Positions 14,101 through 29,100 of a DNA stretch of 64,000 bases are shown one piece after another. The notes beneath the pieces were generated by a model, which was not told the origin of the DNA, ran no database searches, and worked only from the letters and a program-made list of their open reading frames with translations. The DNA is from Mycteria americana (taxonomy: Eukaryota > Chordata > Aves > Ciconiiformes > Ciconiidae). Within the stretch, counting starts at the first letter, position 1, and each line of letters starts with the position of its first letter. The translations under genes and the position numbers were made by a program. The DNA lies in NCBI RefSeq assembly GCF_035582795.1, contig NC_134368.1, positions 7,479,501-7,543,500 of the forward strand, given 5' to 3'.

Positions 14101-17100
14101 TGGTATTAACCCTGACCATATTAAAAGCTTCTCTTTTATGACTTGATGTTTTTTGGTTCCTGATTTGTGTCACTTCACCATGCTGTGTTACAGTTTCCAC
14201 AGCGTCAAAATGGAGTTTGTAGGTATTAGAAGTGTTTTGAAGCCTAAATAATGTCTACAGAATTCTTTCAGATTGTCAGACTGAAGGTATGATGAAATCT
14301 AGGCACTGTTATTTGTTGTTGACTTTGTTATATAAATTGCAGGTTTTTAAATTATGTGCCTAATTTTATTTACCTAGAGCCTATGTAAAGTTATCTACAT
14401 ACGTTGAGTATTTTTAATGAACAATTTCATTAGATGTAAACCCAGTTTTTCCAGACTCCTAATTCCATCTCCCTCTAAAAAGTTTTACTTCAAATGTGAA
14501 TGCAGAGATTAATTATACAGAGGCAAAGTAATGAAGACAATTCCAGCTATTGCTGATGGAGTGCCTTTTAGAGTGCCTGACACAATAATGACTTCAGATT
14601 TTGGAAAGGATCAAGATTTCTGATCCTTCCGAGCAAATATTGGTTGCATTGGTGTTTGTGCTCTGGGCCCACAGAGGTTAATGTTTGTTTCTGGAGATGA
14701 TGATGTCTGCAACATTTAGAGGAAGGTAGCATGCAGATTAGGGGGCTTTGAAAGAAAGCTCAGTATTTTGATACTGTTTTGTCCCACTCTTTAAAGCAAA
14801 AATAAGGAGAGAGTGTGCTAGATGTGGGGAAGTAAGGTATGCCTATACTACAGTTGCAATTTTGACTGAAGCAGGTAGAGATGTACCTAAATTAGTTTTA
14901 GATTAATTACTATGCCACATGGATGGGAGCTTTAACTGCCCTTAGAATCACAGATTAGTTTCTGCAGCTTAAATGTCCATGTCTTGAGGGATGATGCCCT
15001 AATACCATTGGTAGTGTCATGAATCTAAATAAGGTTGAAACCAAGGTTGATAGGGGGATGCAGTTACTGGGGGGTGATATTGCCATGTTCTTTTTAGTAT
15101 TTGTCTTTTGTCCTATTCAGTAGCACCGAGCCCTGCCCCAGCCTGGCCCTTCTCTGCCCCTGTAAAGAGAACTGTCCCATGTGTGGACCTAGCAGGGTTC
15201 GTGCGTCCTGGGAGAAGAAGAGCTGAAGAAAGCCTGAAGAGGTCCACTTTCAGCTTGTGCCGTACCTTCACCTAGGGGGTGAACTTTCCCTGGGACAAGA
15301 AGATCAGATGAATTTGGGAGCAGGTACACTATAGAGAGCAGGGAACAGAGAGACACCTTCTCCCATTTATTGCCACCAAAACCTCACCATCTAGGAAAAT
15401 CACTGTCTACTGGATCAGAAGTACCATGCTTACAGGGACAGTCTGTGTCCTAGGAGAAGCTGGATGAGGTAGAAGTTGAGGCAGGAAGTCATGTGCCCAG
15501 AGAGAGTAAGGCTTAGTCTTCCAGCACCACTTCATGCTTGTGTTCTCTTCCAGGGGATTAAGTCCCCAAAATACAGGTCCCACACTGCCAGCACAATCAT
15601 CCTGACAGGGCAGTTGGTGTTCAATGAGGGGAGAGAGAGAAGTGGTGTCATCTGTAGGTGGTGTCATCTGTAGTCCCACAGCCCTTCCAGTCCCCATTTT
15701 CAAAAGGTTGTATAATACCACCATTCTGTTTTGCTGTTGACACAGTGAAATGTTGTTATCATAGCGACTGTCATGATATTACTGCTGTCACGCGCTCTGG
15801 GATAAAACTAGCCCAAATCCGTGTGGACATGCTGCAAACATGCCTCTGGCCTGCAGTGTAGACATAGCTACAGGACCTGGATCTTCTCTCTGTGCAGACA
15901 CATGGTGTGCTGAAATTTCTAGGGCATCTCCCATGTCTGTAGCAGTTGGAAGAGCATCTATATGATCGTGGCCAAGATGGTAAACAAAAATCCCCAAAAC
16001 AGCTGCTCTTCATCTTCCACATGATTGTTTTAACCAAACATGGCCCAAGTAGTGTGCTGTGCTAAATCTATTCTGTTGTGAAATAAAGCTATTAACTTGT
16101 ATTTTTCTTTTGTTAATAAATGGTAAGTCTTATTGTGGAATAATAAGCGTTACAGCTGGATAAAGTCTTTATTGCTAAAACATATAACTGCAGCAGTGCA
16201 AACTCTCAGAGTGCTAGCTTTTCAAATGTTTGTGATTTCATATACAGCAGCTACTTATCTGTCAGGGAAATTAAGGTTGGTAACAACACTTTCCATTTTA
16301 CTCTGAAACCATCCTGATTCTGTGGTAATCATAATTTTTGTCATGTTTCTGTTTGGGGTCAGGCAGAAATGTGGCAACTGGGAAAGAATTGCATGTGTTA
16401 CATTGTGCCCTAGGAGCAATTAAATCAAGTCTATCCTTACAAAGACCGAAGGTGGAAAAATTTGAAAGAAAATAAATGGAAGGGAAGTCAGCAGGCTTTC
16501 ACACGTGTTCACTGTCCTCACTTAGCCTGAGCCTTTGCTATCCCTGCCATTTCTGAGATTTGGACAAGCTGTTTCATGGAATGGTAGGAACAGTAATATT
16601 GTACTATTATCTGTGTGATGAGCAACATTTAACTTTGCTGTTATAAACTGAGGTTAAATTAAATTAAAAAAATTAAAGCAAAAATCAAGAAAAGATAATT
16701 TTTTTTTTTTTTCTTGGAGAAAGTCAAAGTTGCTTAGCATAGCTGCTGTGACTGTGTGTTTAAGGCTGTGGTTGTACATATTATATGCTAATGTAACGGA
16801 CCCACAGATGACAGGCACATATCAGGCCCTTGTTGTTTCAAAGCTGTCTCTGGGGCCTTTGATCATTATATGCCGCTACATCACAACTTGCAATGCAAGA
16901 ATATTAACGTATCTTCCTCATTTTCAATGCAAAAGGTGCATTAGTGTCATCTTCCCTGCCAGGTTGGTCTGACACATGAATCTCATCTCTAATCTGACTC
17001 ATGTCCACATACATAAATCGCTCGCTGGAATGAAATAGTATTTGAGTTAGCTGGCTGAGCAGAGCGGCTAGGAGGAGGTTAAAAGCTTGAGCACTGCTGC

Positions 17101-20100
17101 CACTTGAGCTGGTGGTGCAGGAGGAATACAGCACTCATGTTACAGCAGCTCATCAGTTGCTAACCCTCTGGCTTTGCTGGTCTGGTCATTCTGCAACAGC
17201 AAAATATTATTCAGTGATCTGATTGCTCTCAGCTTGCTCTCGCTAGGGATCTGTCTGTTGTAGTCAAACTGCAGGGTAGGGTGTCTTCTGTTAGCTTTAA
17301 ACCCGTTATTGAGAATACGGTGGCAGTGCAGGGATTCAGTGCAAGCTACAAAACCAATCCAGAACTGCAGTGCACTGAGCTCTAGGCGGATGAGATAACT
17401 CCCAGCTAACCAGCCATGCAAGGAAATTTGAGTGTACCAGCCCAGTGGCAGTTGCATTTGTAGACTGCAGAGTAGAGGTACCTTAGACTGGCCTAAGAAG
17501 AAAAACTTGAGATGCCTGTTGGAGTGAGAACATGTCCCAGGAGTGGCTCAGCCACTGGCAGGAAAGTAGCCAAAATTCAGGCATCAGCTCTTGTGGCGTG
17601 TTGGAGGATGAGATGGCAGAGGTGAGATTTTAACAAAACATCGGCTCTATGGACTCCACTGCCAAGCATATAAAATAAGCAAAATAAAATGTCTCAGTAC
17701 ACCAGCAAAAAAGCCCCATCCATTTAAAATACATTAAAAAGTAGAACAGGCTAATGCGAAAGAGCAAAGTAAGTCTGCAGGAAGAACATGGTGGGTGTGT
17801 GGAAACTTCTCTCTGATAGCCTGCAGAAAACCTAAATGCAAAATGCTGCCAAACACGGTATACATAGAGAGATCTTAAGAAACCAAAGATTCAGTATAAT
17901 AAAGAGAAAAATCCTAGTGCAGCTTTCTGGCTAGCTCCACCAGGTGACTCTACCCTACAAAGGACAGTTCAATTTTATTTTTCTTAGATGATGCATATTT
18001 CTACTGATGGTGCTTTGGGACAGCATTGAAGAAATTATCATCATGTGCTGTTTGCTTCTTGCCAATGCAGAAAAGTGCTGTAGTCCTGGATGTATAGCCT
18101 GCCTGTGGTTAAGTTGATACGCTATGGAGTTGAGAAGGAAGTTTGAACCCTTAAAGGATTTTTCTTGTATGAAAAGCTTCAAGCTGAAAAGTTAGGAGAC
18201 TACTGATCTAGCAGTTTTCTTGAATGCAGAAAGTGCAAGCTGTCACAGTGACTGTAGTTATAAGCACCTGATGCCTTGTCTACTTACAGTCCCTAAAAGT
18301 AAGGTGCTGATTAATTTGTATGGGGTACAGGCACTGGTATTTCCAATACTCTACATGTGAAATTTCTGAAGTGATGTTGGTAAATCAGTATGTGTAGGTA
18401 AATTGATGCATTGCCTTCCCAATGTATCAATGCCAGTGCACTAGGGGACAGGCAGTGTTGCCTAACTGCTTTAGCAATGAATGTGTCCAGTCTTGCCTTT
18501 GATCGTAGATGGTCAGGATGAGTCCCTTCTCTGTGCCAGGCTGGCACCAGAGTGTGCTCTCCGCTGGTCCCTCACCTTCAGCCTGGTTTTGTGAGCAGGA
18601 TACTCAAATCTGCAGCCCAGAAGGGAGCAGTGATGTATTCTGGTCCAGCCCCAACCTAGAGCCTTCGGCAGTGTTCAGGCTATGCTTCCACTTATGTACT
18701 GCTTTGTCAAAACCAAGTCTAAATGAAGGTGGTGTGTGAATTGCTATGATGTGCCTTCTCTGTTTTGTTAAACAGGGCAATATTTACTGTTGTTTGCCAT
18801 CTTTCTGATTTCACCTCAGTCAAAGTATCTATTGAATTTTTACACTAGCAGAAATACTTTTAGAATCAGGCTCTATGTATTTATTTCAGTATTTTTTTCA
18901 AGACTATATGCTATCTTTCAGACTCCCCCCCCCCCCCCCCCCAAAATGTTAAAACCTAAATGTACTTTTTATCAGTTATGCTATTTATGTTCTGAATGCC
19001 ACTTAATGTAGCCAACAGAGAAGGATAGATAGGTTCTGTATTGATTGTATTTTCTGGCATTCTTACTTTATGGCAGTGGTGTAGTATGAGGATTACAGAA
19101 TTCAGAAGGAGGTATACTTGTAGTCAACTTTTTGATGGGATGTAGTTTTAATGAAAGGTATCTTTTAACCAAGCCATCCTTTACAAAGAACATCTACATT
19201 CCTTTCACCAAGGAATATGTTTGTTGCCTGATTGAGAGCTAGTCTAAAAAGAAAGAGAAATGTTGTGTTAGTTTATTTCTTCCTTAAGGTGCATGAAAAA
19301 CAGCACTGGAATATTTCTTTGCATTTAACAATAACTTTTTATTACTTTAAAATTTCAGATTTTCTGTGTGTGCTCTGGAAATTCTGTGTATGACTGAGAA
19401 TGGCTGGGTGAATATTATCATAGATTATTAACTTTAAAAGGGAGTTATTTTGATGCAGACTATTTAATTGTGTTTCTGAAGCCAAGCACCTATTTGACTC
19501 AGATCCTAGTGAAGAAAAGTACCTACTAGGAAGATACAACATCCTGCTCCTTTAGATGTGGCCAAGGCTGCTCTGAGCTCAAATGACTGCATTGAAGAAT
19601 CAGAGATGCTTGCTATCAAAAGTTTGAATGACTTTGTGCATAGAACCACTCCAAAAGGAAGAGCAAAGAGAGGGAAATGATGCTTTTAACTACTCATTTT
19701 TGTCCTCTCTAGGTTACTGGACCAGGCAATTTTTTCCCTTCCTATTGTTCTGATGGATTTCAATGAGCTAGGGAGGAGAAAGGCTCAAAATGCACTGTGG
19801 AATCTAACTTTTATGTGTGTTATTTGCTTGCTTGTTTAACTAGGGACAGGGGGCCCTGTCTGAGAGACTAAGGAGCTTTAGCATGCAGGATCTCTCGACG
19901 ATTCGTGGAGACAGCAGCAGCACTGTTCCTCCTTCGGTCACTGTACGAACAAGTAGCAAACAGAGCCAGCCAAAAACATCCAGAAGTGCATCAGAAGGCA
20001 CTGGCAGCTCAGGTAAGTGCCAGTGTTATTTTCAGTGTTGTGTTGTCTGGAATATCATGCAGTTGAATGAAGTCATGCAGTTGGCAGGAATATATAGAAA

Positions 20101-23100
20101 CAGACATTGCAGACAGCACATACCAGAATTCACAGGACACAGACACGCTGTTGAGTCTCTTGGCACTTAAGAGAGAAAACAGTGTCATCGTTTGATGGTT
20201 ACTATTCCTGGCTGGTACCAAGGACTGGACTTGAGCATGCAACAGGGCCAGCATCAGTCCTTGCAACTTGAGCTGAAAAGTTAGGCTCTGGGCTGGGAGC
20301 TGCAAGCTGTGGTGGGTTTTCAATGAGAGGGGCTAATGGAAGTGCAAAAAGGGGGGATAATAATGCACAGTAGTGGGCAAGGATCATTATTATTATCATC
20401 AAAGCCCCCATATGGTGATACAGCCTCTCTCTCTCTTATGTTATCTAAACATAAATGCAAGTTCTAATGGATATCTGGTTTGAATTAGGCCCACTTGTGC
20501 TTCTTCTAAACTGTACAGTAGCTATTACAACACTTGACAGTTGTAGTTCCAGAACTTTATCACTGATGAAGCCTACTGAGAAATAAAACCCATATAAAGC
20601 ACTCCTAGAAGCAGAGACCAAGATCTGACAGCTGTCTATGATATGAAGGATGTCTGCATAAGCACTGTTATGGAAAACAAGTATCTCCATAAGTGACGGA
20701 GAAGGGCATAGGTGAAGGGCAATGGTTTGTTTTCAAATTCTGAACGAACAAAGGGAAGAAACATAACGGTGGGAATAAGATCCATTCCTGAGGATTTAGT
20801 TACAAAAATTTATTTCAAGCTTGGTTAAAGAAATCTTTGTGAGCCCAGATCCAAACATTTAATTGGAGATAGCTTTGCAGATCAGATCTCAAAAATTGAG
20901 ACATGGAGGGTTATCCCAGGCAGGGGGTTCCAGATGGCTTCTGGGATTCCCGAACACCACCAAAGATCATGCAACTCAACTGCTGTGATGAGAAGCCACA
21001 GAAGGTTGCAGGCATGTTGCACTTGGTAGCTTGTGAAACATATGCTGGCAAGTTTGAAATTTAGCAGTTTCAGCTTGTGTGTGTTGAGGTCTGTGCAAAC
21101 ATTCACTGTGTTTCAAGCCTGTGTAGATTACTACCCCTTCTAGTTTGCTTTAGTTTTGGAATGTATTGGAAACGTCTTGTCTCATCCTTCTCTTAAAGAG
21201 TAGTCTTCAAGACCTTTACAAATTCTGAGAATTATAGGTCACAGACTTCTCTGTTTATTTTTTTTTTAACATCATCTGTTGAATAAATTCTCTTTACAGG
21301 TAAGCTGAAATAGCTAATAACATCAGTGGTGCACAGTGGTTTTATTCTGATGTTTATGTAAGGTCTTGTATACACTTCTCTTGAAGTAATCAATCTGAAA
21401 GTGTTCACATGCAGAATATACAACTTTTACTCCAAAAAAAAATTTCACATATCATTTCAATAACATTTTAAATAACAAATGGCACAAATAAAGCATAATT
21501 TAGTTATCTTAATTCCATGTTGTGTAGAGCAGCCTTTGTAGTTTTGTTCTTAAGGCAGCAAACTTAGCTCACCTGGCCACAAACCCCTGTCTTAACACAC
21601 AAAAGTTTTTTATTTTGATTGCATATCATATCAATACTGTACAAGGATCTCTCAAAATGAATCTCTGGAAAATTGAATTGTTCATAAACTTTTCAAACTG
21701 AGCCTAGTGTTTATCACAAATTTTTGGATCTGAGTAATTTGAGATTTTGTTTTAAAATCTTCTTTTAATGAAAACAACACAAATTTGCAAAATATTCCAA
21801 GACCTTTATCTGTCCCATCTCACTTAGTGATTTCATTGAGGTCCCTAATCTAGGGACCCTGCTTGTAGGCCCCTTCTACACCTGCAGACAATACAGAGAG
21901 GCACCTCCAGAGGGTGATTTCACTCACAAGTGGTGGCATCGTGCTATGTGGAAGACTATGGCCACAGTTCTGCTCTCACTTTAAATCAGATTAAGTGAAA
22001 GAAGTGGTCCTGGTCTCTCCAGTCCTTGTGCTGTTTGGGTGGGCACAATAATATATGTATTCAGAATGTTTAGAGGGGCTAATTGATCAGAGTCATAACT
22101 ATCGTGAGTGTGTATGGAAGAGTGTGATCTATCAGCCAGACTGTGTCACATCCTGAGGGCCATATTCGGGGTGAGATGACACTGTTCTAGGCACACCAGG
22201 CGCAGACATGGTCCCATCACTCCACCTTCCATACTTGTTTAGTTGGAGTGTTGCATGTAAGCAAGGGGCAGAGAGAATTTGCTACTGCCTATTAGTATGC
22301 TATGTATACATGTAATATATACATATATGAGTATGTGTATGAGCAGTCACTACAGAACAGCTGACACACAGCTCTTTTTCCTGTCCCAAAGCCCTTAGAT
22401 AACACAAATGTCCATGTCAGCAATCCCCACTGTCTCTCAGAAACATTAGACTTCTCTTTATATTCCTGCTTTAGAGATAATGGGACTTAGTCTGACATCA
22501 GAGGGAGTCAGCAAAAATACCCTGGACTATCTGTTTAACATGAGCATGACTCAGCCAAAGACCTCACCTTTCTTGTAAAAGGTCTTTCTAACCAGCTGTT
22601 AGAAAGCCTGACAGCAGTAGCTGGGGTATACAAAGCAACTTTAAGAACATTAATAGAGAGCCTGGCTGGGGCTGCAAACATTGTACCTTTGGTCTGAGTA
22701 GAAATCTTGCTTTATGGAGACCTTTAGGGAAGGCTTGAAGGAACGGGTCCGGTGTCTGCAGAAGAAGTGGTGTAGTGGTTAGGAGGCAAGGCTGTGAGTT
22801 AGGACACGTGAATTCACACCCCGCTTTATTGCAAAATACTGGTATGACCTGGAGCGTACCTTTGTTCCTCAGTGTGTCTGTAAAACAGAACAAATTGTAC
22901 TTCCCATGCCCAGTTCCTGAAAGCCATATGTGGTAGAAGATACTTGTGTATTTTAAGGTCAGTACCTTAGAAGATTTCTTATGTGGCTTTCCTGTACACC
23001 TTACTTCAGTGATTATAACATGTAAAATACCTGTGGAAAAGTCCTATCTGTGGATTGATCCCTGTTTTGTAAGAAGGTTTCTGTTTGTAGTAACAGCGCT

Positions 23101-26100
23101 CTACCTTGCTACTACCTCTGAGAAGTTTCTGGACATCTGAAATGTCCCTTTTTATGTTTTCCCTTCTTTTATTCTGTCCTTTGTTTCCCAGTCCAGGCAT
23201 CTGAGAAGCTACATGTGGGTGTGCTGGGATCTTGATGACTTGCTGATCTGGGCGCTACTCGTATAGCCTTTCTTCTGCCATTTGTTCATTCAGGTGCTTC
23301 CACTCCCACCCATTTCTCTACATCCTCCATCCATACCAACCTATTACAGTCCTCTGCAAGTACAGCTCTCAAAGTCATTGCCTGAATTTACAGATGATCA
23401 GTAACTGTGGCAGGGACAGGAACCTGAAGCGTTATTTTGACTGGATGTGTTGAGGAGTGCTGCTGCACGTGGGGTTTGCCCGAGGAAGGGGGCATTGCTA
23501 GGCCACAGCCAACCTTACTAGTGGAAAAGCCAAGCACTGCTGTAGCAGTTGTAACCCTTTTCACTTCGGGACTGGCATCCCTGTGCCTGGGAGTGTGTGT
23601 GAGCATCAGTCAGTCCTACGGGGGTTGCAGTCTTTGATGAAGGAGTACATTCACAGATTGCCTATGGGAGTGCTTTTATAGCTCCCTTTTATTTCTCTCA
23701 TATGGCTGTCAGGGATGTACAAAGGCTGAAGAATTAGTTTTGCACCTACCCAGGCTTTTAATTTTCTCAACAGGAGAGACAGCCACGTCAAAGGGAGAAT
23801 AGCAGCCTTATGATAACGAGATGTCAAGTGCTACCCTCAGGTGATGGAACAGTCTAGCTATGGTCACTCAAGCTGTCCAGTAGTAAAGAGCTGTGGACTC
23901 GGGAAGAAATCCTGAGTTTGATACAGATGAAAAATACTTTCTTGTACTATTTTTGAGGGATTATTTTTAACTCGGACCGATTTGCTGATCTGCCTTACTG
24001 GGAGCCTCCAAAATAACTGTTTTGAGAGACCTTCGGGGAGATATGTTTTGAGATCAAGAGGCCACGAACTGGAAGCTCCTCAAGCCAGCTTTGCTACTGA
24101 ACGAATGGTACATGGAAGCACACCCTCGCTTACAACAGTGAGGCAAAGACAAGAGGTGGCTTGTCAGGTTGAGGTAACAGGAGTTTAGATGGGTCCCATT
24201 CCCTGAGCAATGAAAACACAGCCAGATCTGGTGTGGAACTTGGTGTGGCTCAGTTCCAATCCTGTTATGTGACTGTGTTTAAGAGCAGATATGATACCTG
24301 AAAGAAAGTGATTTGGAAAGACAGGGGGATGAGAGAGAGGTCTGTTGTCTTCCCTGCACAGATGAGACTGCTGAAACTCAGGTTTGTCAGTATGAAACCC
24401 CCCACTCCCCCTTTGAGCACCAGGAGTGGTTCAGGTGCTGGTTTCACATCTCTTGGGCATGTTTCTCAAGCCCACTGAAACCCATGAAAAGACTTTCCTG
24501 ACACTGGTGGGCTTTGGCTGTGGCCAAAAGCTGGCTGCAGGACCACGCTGTACTCAGGCTACATTAAATAACCACTCAGCTTGTTTCATTTCCATTGTTG
24601 TTATTTTTACAATGTGACTGGTGCTGGTTAGATGGATTTGTGACTCTCTGAATCCCCTCTTGACACAAAGCAGCATCTGAAGAGCTTGGCATTTAGTTAG
24701 TAACGGCCACATGCAGACACAGCAAAGGTTTATTTTTGCCTGCTGAAGAGTGTCTTATGAGGCCAAGAAATAGAATATGCAAGAGCTGCCTTGGAGACAA
24801 GGGGAATTACTCCTTCTTTTCCTCTACCTTTTGCTGCCTTTTTTTTTTTTCCCCTCTACCTTTTTCTGTCTTTGCTGCCTTTCAATGGTGTCCGCTATAC
24901 GTTGAGCAGTCCCGCTCGTGCAGATGGCCTTCCGCAGGAGTGGGACTGCTCAGTGTATAGCAGGCTCCAGGTCAATTCACACCCATCCCACAGAAAGACC
25001 CTTCACTTCCTCCTCACACCCAGTCAAAAGCCACACACAGATAACACAAAGGGGCAAAGGCTGCTTTTGCCGTGATTTGTGTGTGGCTGCCGACCCCACA
25101 CACAGCACATCACGTGAGGCATTGCCACTGCTCCTGAGAAGCACGTGCACACCTTCCTTTGACGCACACCGAAGAAACACAATGATTGCCCTTCTTCCAC
25201 GTAGCAGGCCCACCACCTGTCCTCTTCATCTGATCTTTTGCTTTCTTGATTTAGTGTCCTGGCACCCTGATGATAGCCTGTGATATTTTAGCTTCGATGC
25301 ATGTTCCAACCTGTGCTTCTTCCACAGGCAGAACTGCCCCTTTCTTTTGGGAACTCTAAATGTCATATGGCTACTCATCATTATGGAAAACTGGAAGCTC
25401 CAGAACAACGTTTCCAAATATTTTTCAAGGCAATCCTGTTGTTCTGGCAAATGTCCAGTAACAATCCACATACAGATGTGTCTTTAACAGTGGGGGGCTT
25501 TTGCACTTCTTAACCTTACAGTATTACCTTGAAAGCATCCTGGACAGCGCAGATAAAACTTGTTCCCTTGCAATGGCTGGTGAGTGACACGTGTGACTTG
25601 AGCAGTGGGATATTGGCCACTGTGTCGCATAGCTCAATCCCATAGCTGATGCAAACATGTCTCATGGTTGCTGATGTCAGTGGAAACCACCAGTGTGGGC
25701 TGGGCACTGGAGGCCAGCCTTGCTTTTGGGTGAGTCAGTGGGATATATTTCAGCAGCAGGAGATTTGTGTTGCATCACGGGACGGCCAGTGTCCAGAGCT
25801 GACGCTGTCTGGGCCAGAGGATCACATATTACGGAGCCACCCTCTGTATTGCCCAGACTGAGTGCCCTTTCTGCTGAAGCTTAACCCAGGAAGAGATCAT
25901 TCTCAGCTGGAACAATTTCAAAGCAGAAATGTGCAGTATGCTTTCTGATACTCTCCAATCCTCTGTGCAGGAGAGAGTCAAGTCTATTTCTTGGTATTGC
26001 ACTTAAGTGCTGAAGGCTTTGCAGGACAGAACAAAGGTGGGGAATATCAGCATTCAGGATATGTCTGAATAGCTCAGTCCCCACCAACCAGAAAAACTCC

Positions 26101-29100
26101 AGAAAGATGTGTGAGAACAACCCATATGTATATGTTGTATGAGGTCTCAAGAGAATAAACCTTCATAAAATTGATCAGCTACCTTCTGTGTAAAATCAGA
26201 GGCTAAACCCACAGCAGATCTCTTGAGGTTGGTTGAGACTCATCTCTTTTATACGAAGGCCATAGTTTCACAGCGGCATCCAGCCAATGTGAGGCAGCAC
26301 TCCCGTTGAAAGGGTATGACTCAGCTGCTTGCTTCTGCCCCATACTGTCCTTTCCCTTGGACATGTTTAAATCTTATTTACGTATGCTGACCCCAGCCAG
26401 GGAGCTGTTTCAAGTTAAATGCTGTTCCTTGCTTCTAGGTTGCTCTTGACCTGGGTCAGATCCTGAAGCCAGTAGAGAGCAGCAGCACAGACATCAGCAA
26501 TAGGACAAGGAAGGTGGAGGCCAGAGCGTGAGGGGCAATGGGACATCTGCTTTCAGCAGCAGTACTGGTTTATGCTGGTTTAAAATGACTGTGAAACTAT
26601 GGAAGAACTTGCAGTATCTACAGTGCAGTATCTAAACTGAGCAAATAATAATAAATGATAATCTTACTAACCAAAGAAATCATACAGAGCTCAAACCTTT
26701 TTTTTCTCCAAAACCTTTTTATACCTGGAGTCATTGAAGCCACTGTGAGGATTAAATTGGAAGGCTCAAACTGGAAATTATTTCTAGGCTGTTTCCTGGA
26801 ACAAAAGCTATTCCCAAGATGAAGCTGTAAAGGTCACACTTTTATGAACTGCTGTGAATCACCTGCATTTGCACTGAAGGGTCCAATGCAATTCCCTTGG
26901 TTGCTTTCATTCTTACAGCAATTCCAGCAAAACATAATTCCTGCAGGACTCCTCAGCACATTCTTGATTTAGGAAGATCAGGGATCTGTGGATAGTTTTC
27001 CTTCAGAAGCTGCATGAATGGCTGCACCAGTGCTTGTAGAAGTCTAAATCTACTGAAAAAAATCCAGGCATGTAGCTATACAAGTCCCAGTATTGCACCC
27101 TGTGTTTATTATCATACAGCCTTTTGCACTGTGTTACCTATTGCTTATCCACGCTCCCAGGCCCCTCTAGTCAGGAGTTATTTCTGTTTAGTGATCTGAG
27201 AACAGAGCCAGGGAGCTGTATGTAATCCCAGCCTTAACACCCATTAGGCACATAGCCTGGTGTCAGGCACGTTCCCGAGTCTGTGCTCCATGCTGGTGAA
27301 TAGAGACGATCGTCCCTTAATGCACATGGGGGCTGTGAAGTCCACCCCAGGATGATACCAAGTGTTTTCTGAGAGGTAACTTAGCCTGATGAGTTCCTAA
27401 CGCTCAGCTCCTCTTTCAGTGTGCACGTGTTGCTCAGTATGCCGACTCCTCAGAGGTGAGTGCTGGATTTCCTGAGCCCCGATACCCACGCGTCCCTTTT
27501 GGGCATGACCACGTTCCCCAGCCTGGCTTGCTCCTGCCGCTCGTACTCACTGGGTTTCCTAACACCAGGGGAACAAACTTGGGGAAGGCCAGGCTGTGAG
27601 TGAGTTTGTGAGCTCTGTGTGTGCTGATGGCAAGTATTGTGGTGCTTCTCACCTTACTGACCTGTGTGACTGGAGGCTGGGGAGTGTTTCTCTGGAGAAA
27701 AACCTCACTCCTTTCCGTTCTAGAGGATGTACCACTGTTCTTGCTGCACTAGTGTAACTCCTGCCCCGTATTCCCCAGCGCTAGCATAAAACTGCAGGGA
27801 AACCAGCAAGAGCAAACCTTCCTCAGTCCCAGCCCTGCTTTGCTCTGTTCCCTAAGGATCGGCACGTATTTCTCTGTTTGTGGAGAGGACACTTGCGTTT
27901 GGGATGAGCAGGGTAAATAACAAAGCCCAGTAGCAGACCCTGGTACGATGAAATAGGGTTGAACAGACTGACCCAGCTTCAGTCTGTGCTAGAGCCATTT
28001 TTGAAAAATGTCCCAGTGTCCCCAGTGTTGCTTGTGGTTACAAACTCAGGAGTGTAGTGAACGGTTTAGCTACCGGTGGTCTTTACAATGCTGCGCCAGT
28101 TAGCTCGGTTGCTAAGAGCTGAGCCGTATCACTTCTGCATTTTGTCCCAGTGGCAGATGAAAGGAGGGGGAGGCCTCTGATCTGGGCATGCATGCCAGAG
28201 GATGGGGCTGCCAAGCAGCTTGACTAGGGAGAAAGAAGAAATCCAGACTGTCAGTGTCTCATGTTGGTGGAAGCAAAAGACCTTTGTAACTCCTTCACTT
28301 CTCATCTCATGTGCTTTTTGTTTATTTTGCACACTGTAATCAACCTGGGGATGGCAGCAGAGGGATTGAAGGATCACAGTGCTGCCACCGTGCTGCAGCC
28401 ATCGCTGCTGGCTCCTGTTACTTCCAGAGTACTGGGATGTGCGTTCCCACTGCCTTGCACCTGATGTGCCATGCAGCCCTGTGCAGCATTAATGTTTGGA
28501 GGCTGGTGATCCCAGCCTGACACTGTCTCCTTGCACACTGCTTAGGTGGCAAACCGACTCTCATATTTGGTTTGTCACCCTCCCTGTTGTCCTTTTCCAG
28601 TTCTTTTCACTAGCACATTTGGGGTGAGTGCCACTGTGCAGGAGAATGAAGCCTGTTTAAGGTGGTATCTGTTTAAGCAGTCATGAAACACTTGTATTCA
28701 TAGTGCATTTTATCAGCACCCTTCTAATGTTAGCCTAAACTGATTGTATGGATTTGACTTCAAAGTGTTATTTATAAAAAGAATCACTGAATCCTTAAGT
28801 GCTTAATAGTCATGAGTTAATCTTTGAAGAGTCATTTAATGACACTATAGCAGTAATCAGTCCAATATGTTTACAAATTGGGCCCAAAGTCATGTTGATC
28901 TGGTTTAAATTGCATGCCCTGTCTTTCAGATTGGCTTGTTTTACTTTTTTTTTTCCCCTGACATAACCTAGTCCCTTGGACCATGTCAATAGGGATATGC
29001 TGAGGCTCTATCTCATAGAGGGTTCATTCTCTTTCCACAGGCTGCCCTTTCTCTGTCGCCAAGGCAATAGATGCATTAATGCACTCTCCGACAACGGCCT

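Larger units (their letters stand above)
5940..19843 (+). other. REEP1: REEP1 large intron (13.9 kb)
   Basis: No coding exon recognised. A probable MIR-like 3' fragment lies at 6963-7050 and an 18-base C run at 18925-18942. Open frames at 7431-8063 (-) and 10194-10835 (+) are low-complexity with no domain. 14200-14960 is AT-rich and unique-looking and could hold conserved noncoding sequence, which needs alignment to judge. Confidence 0.75.
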
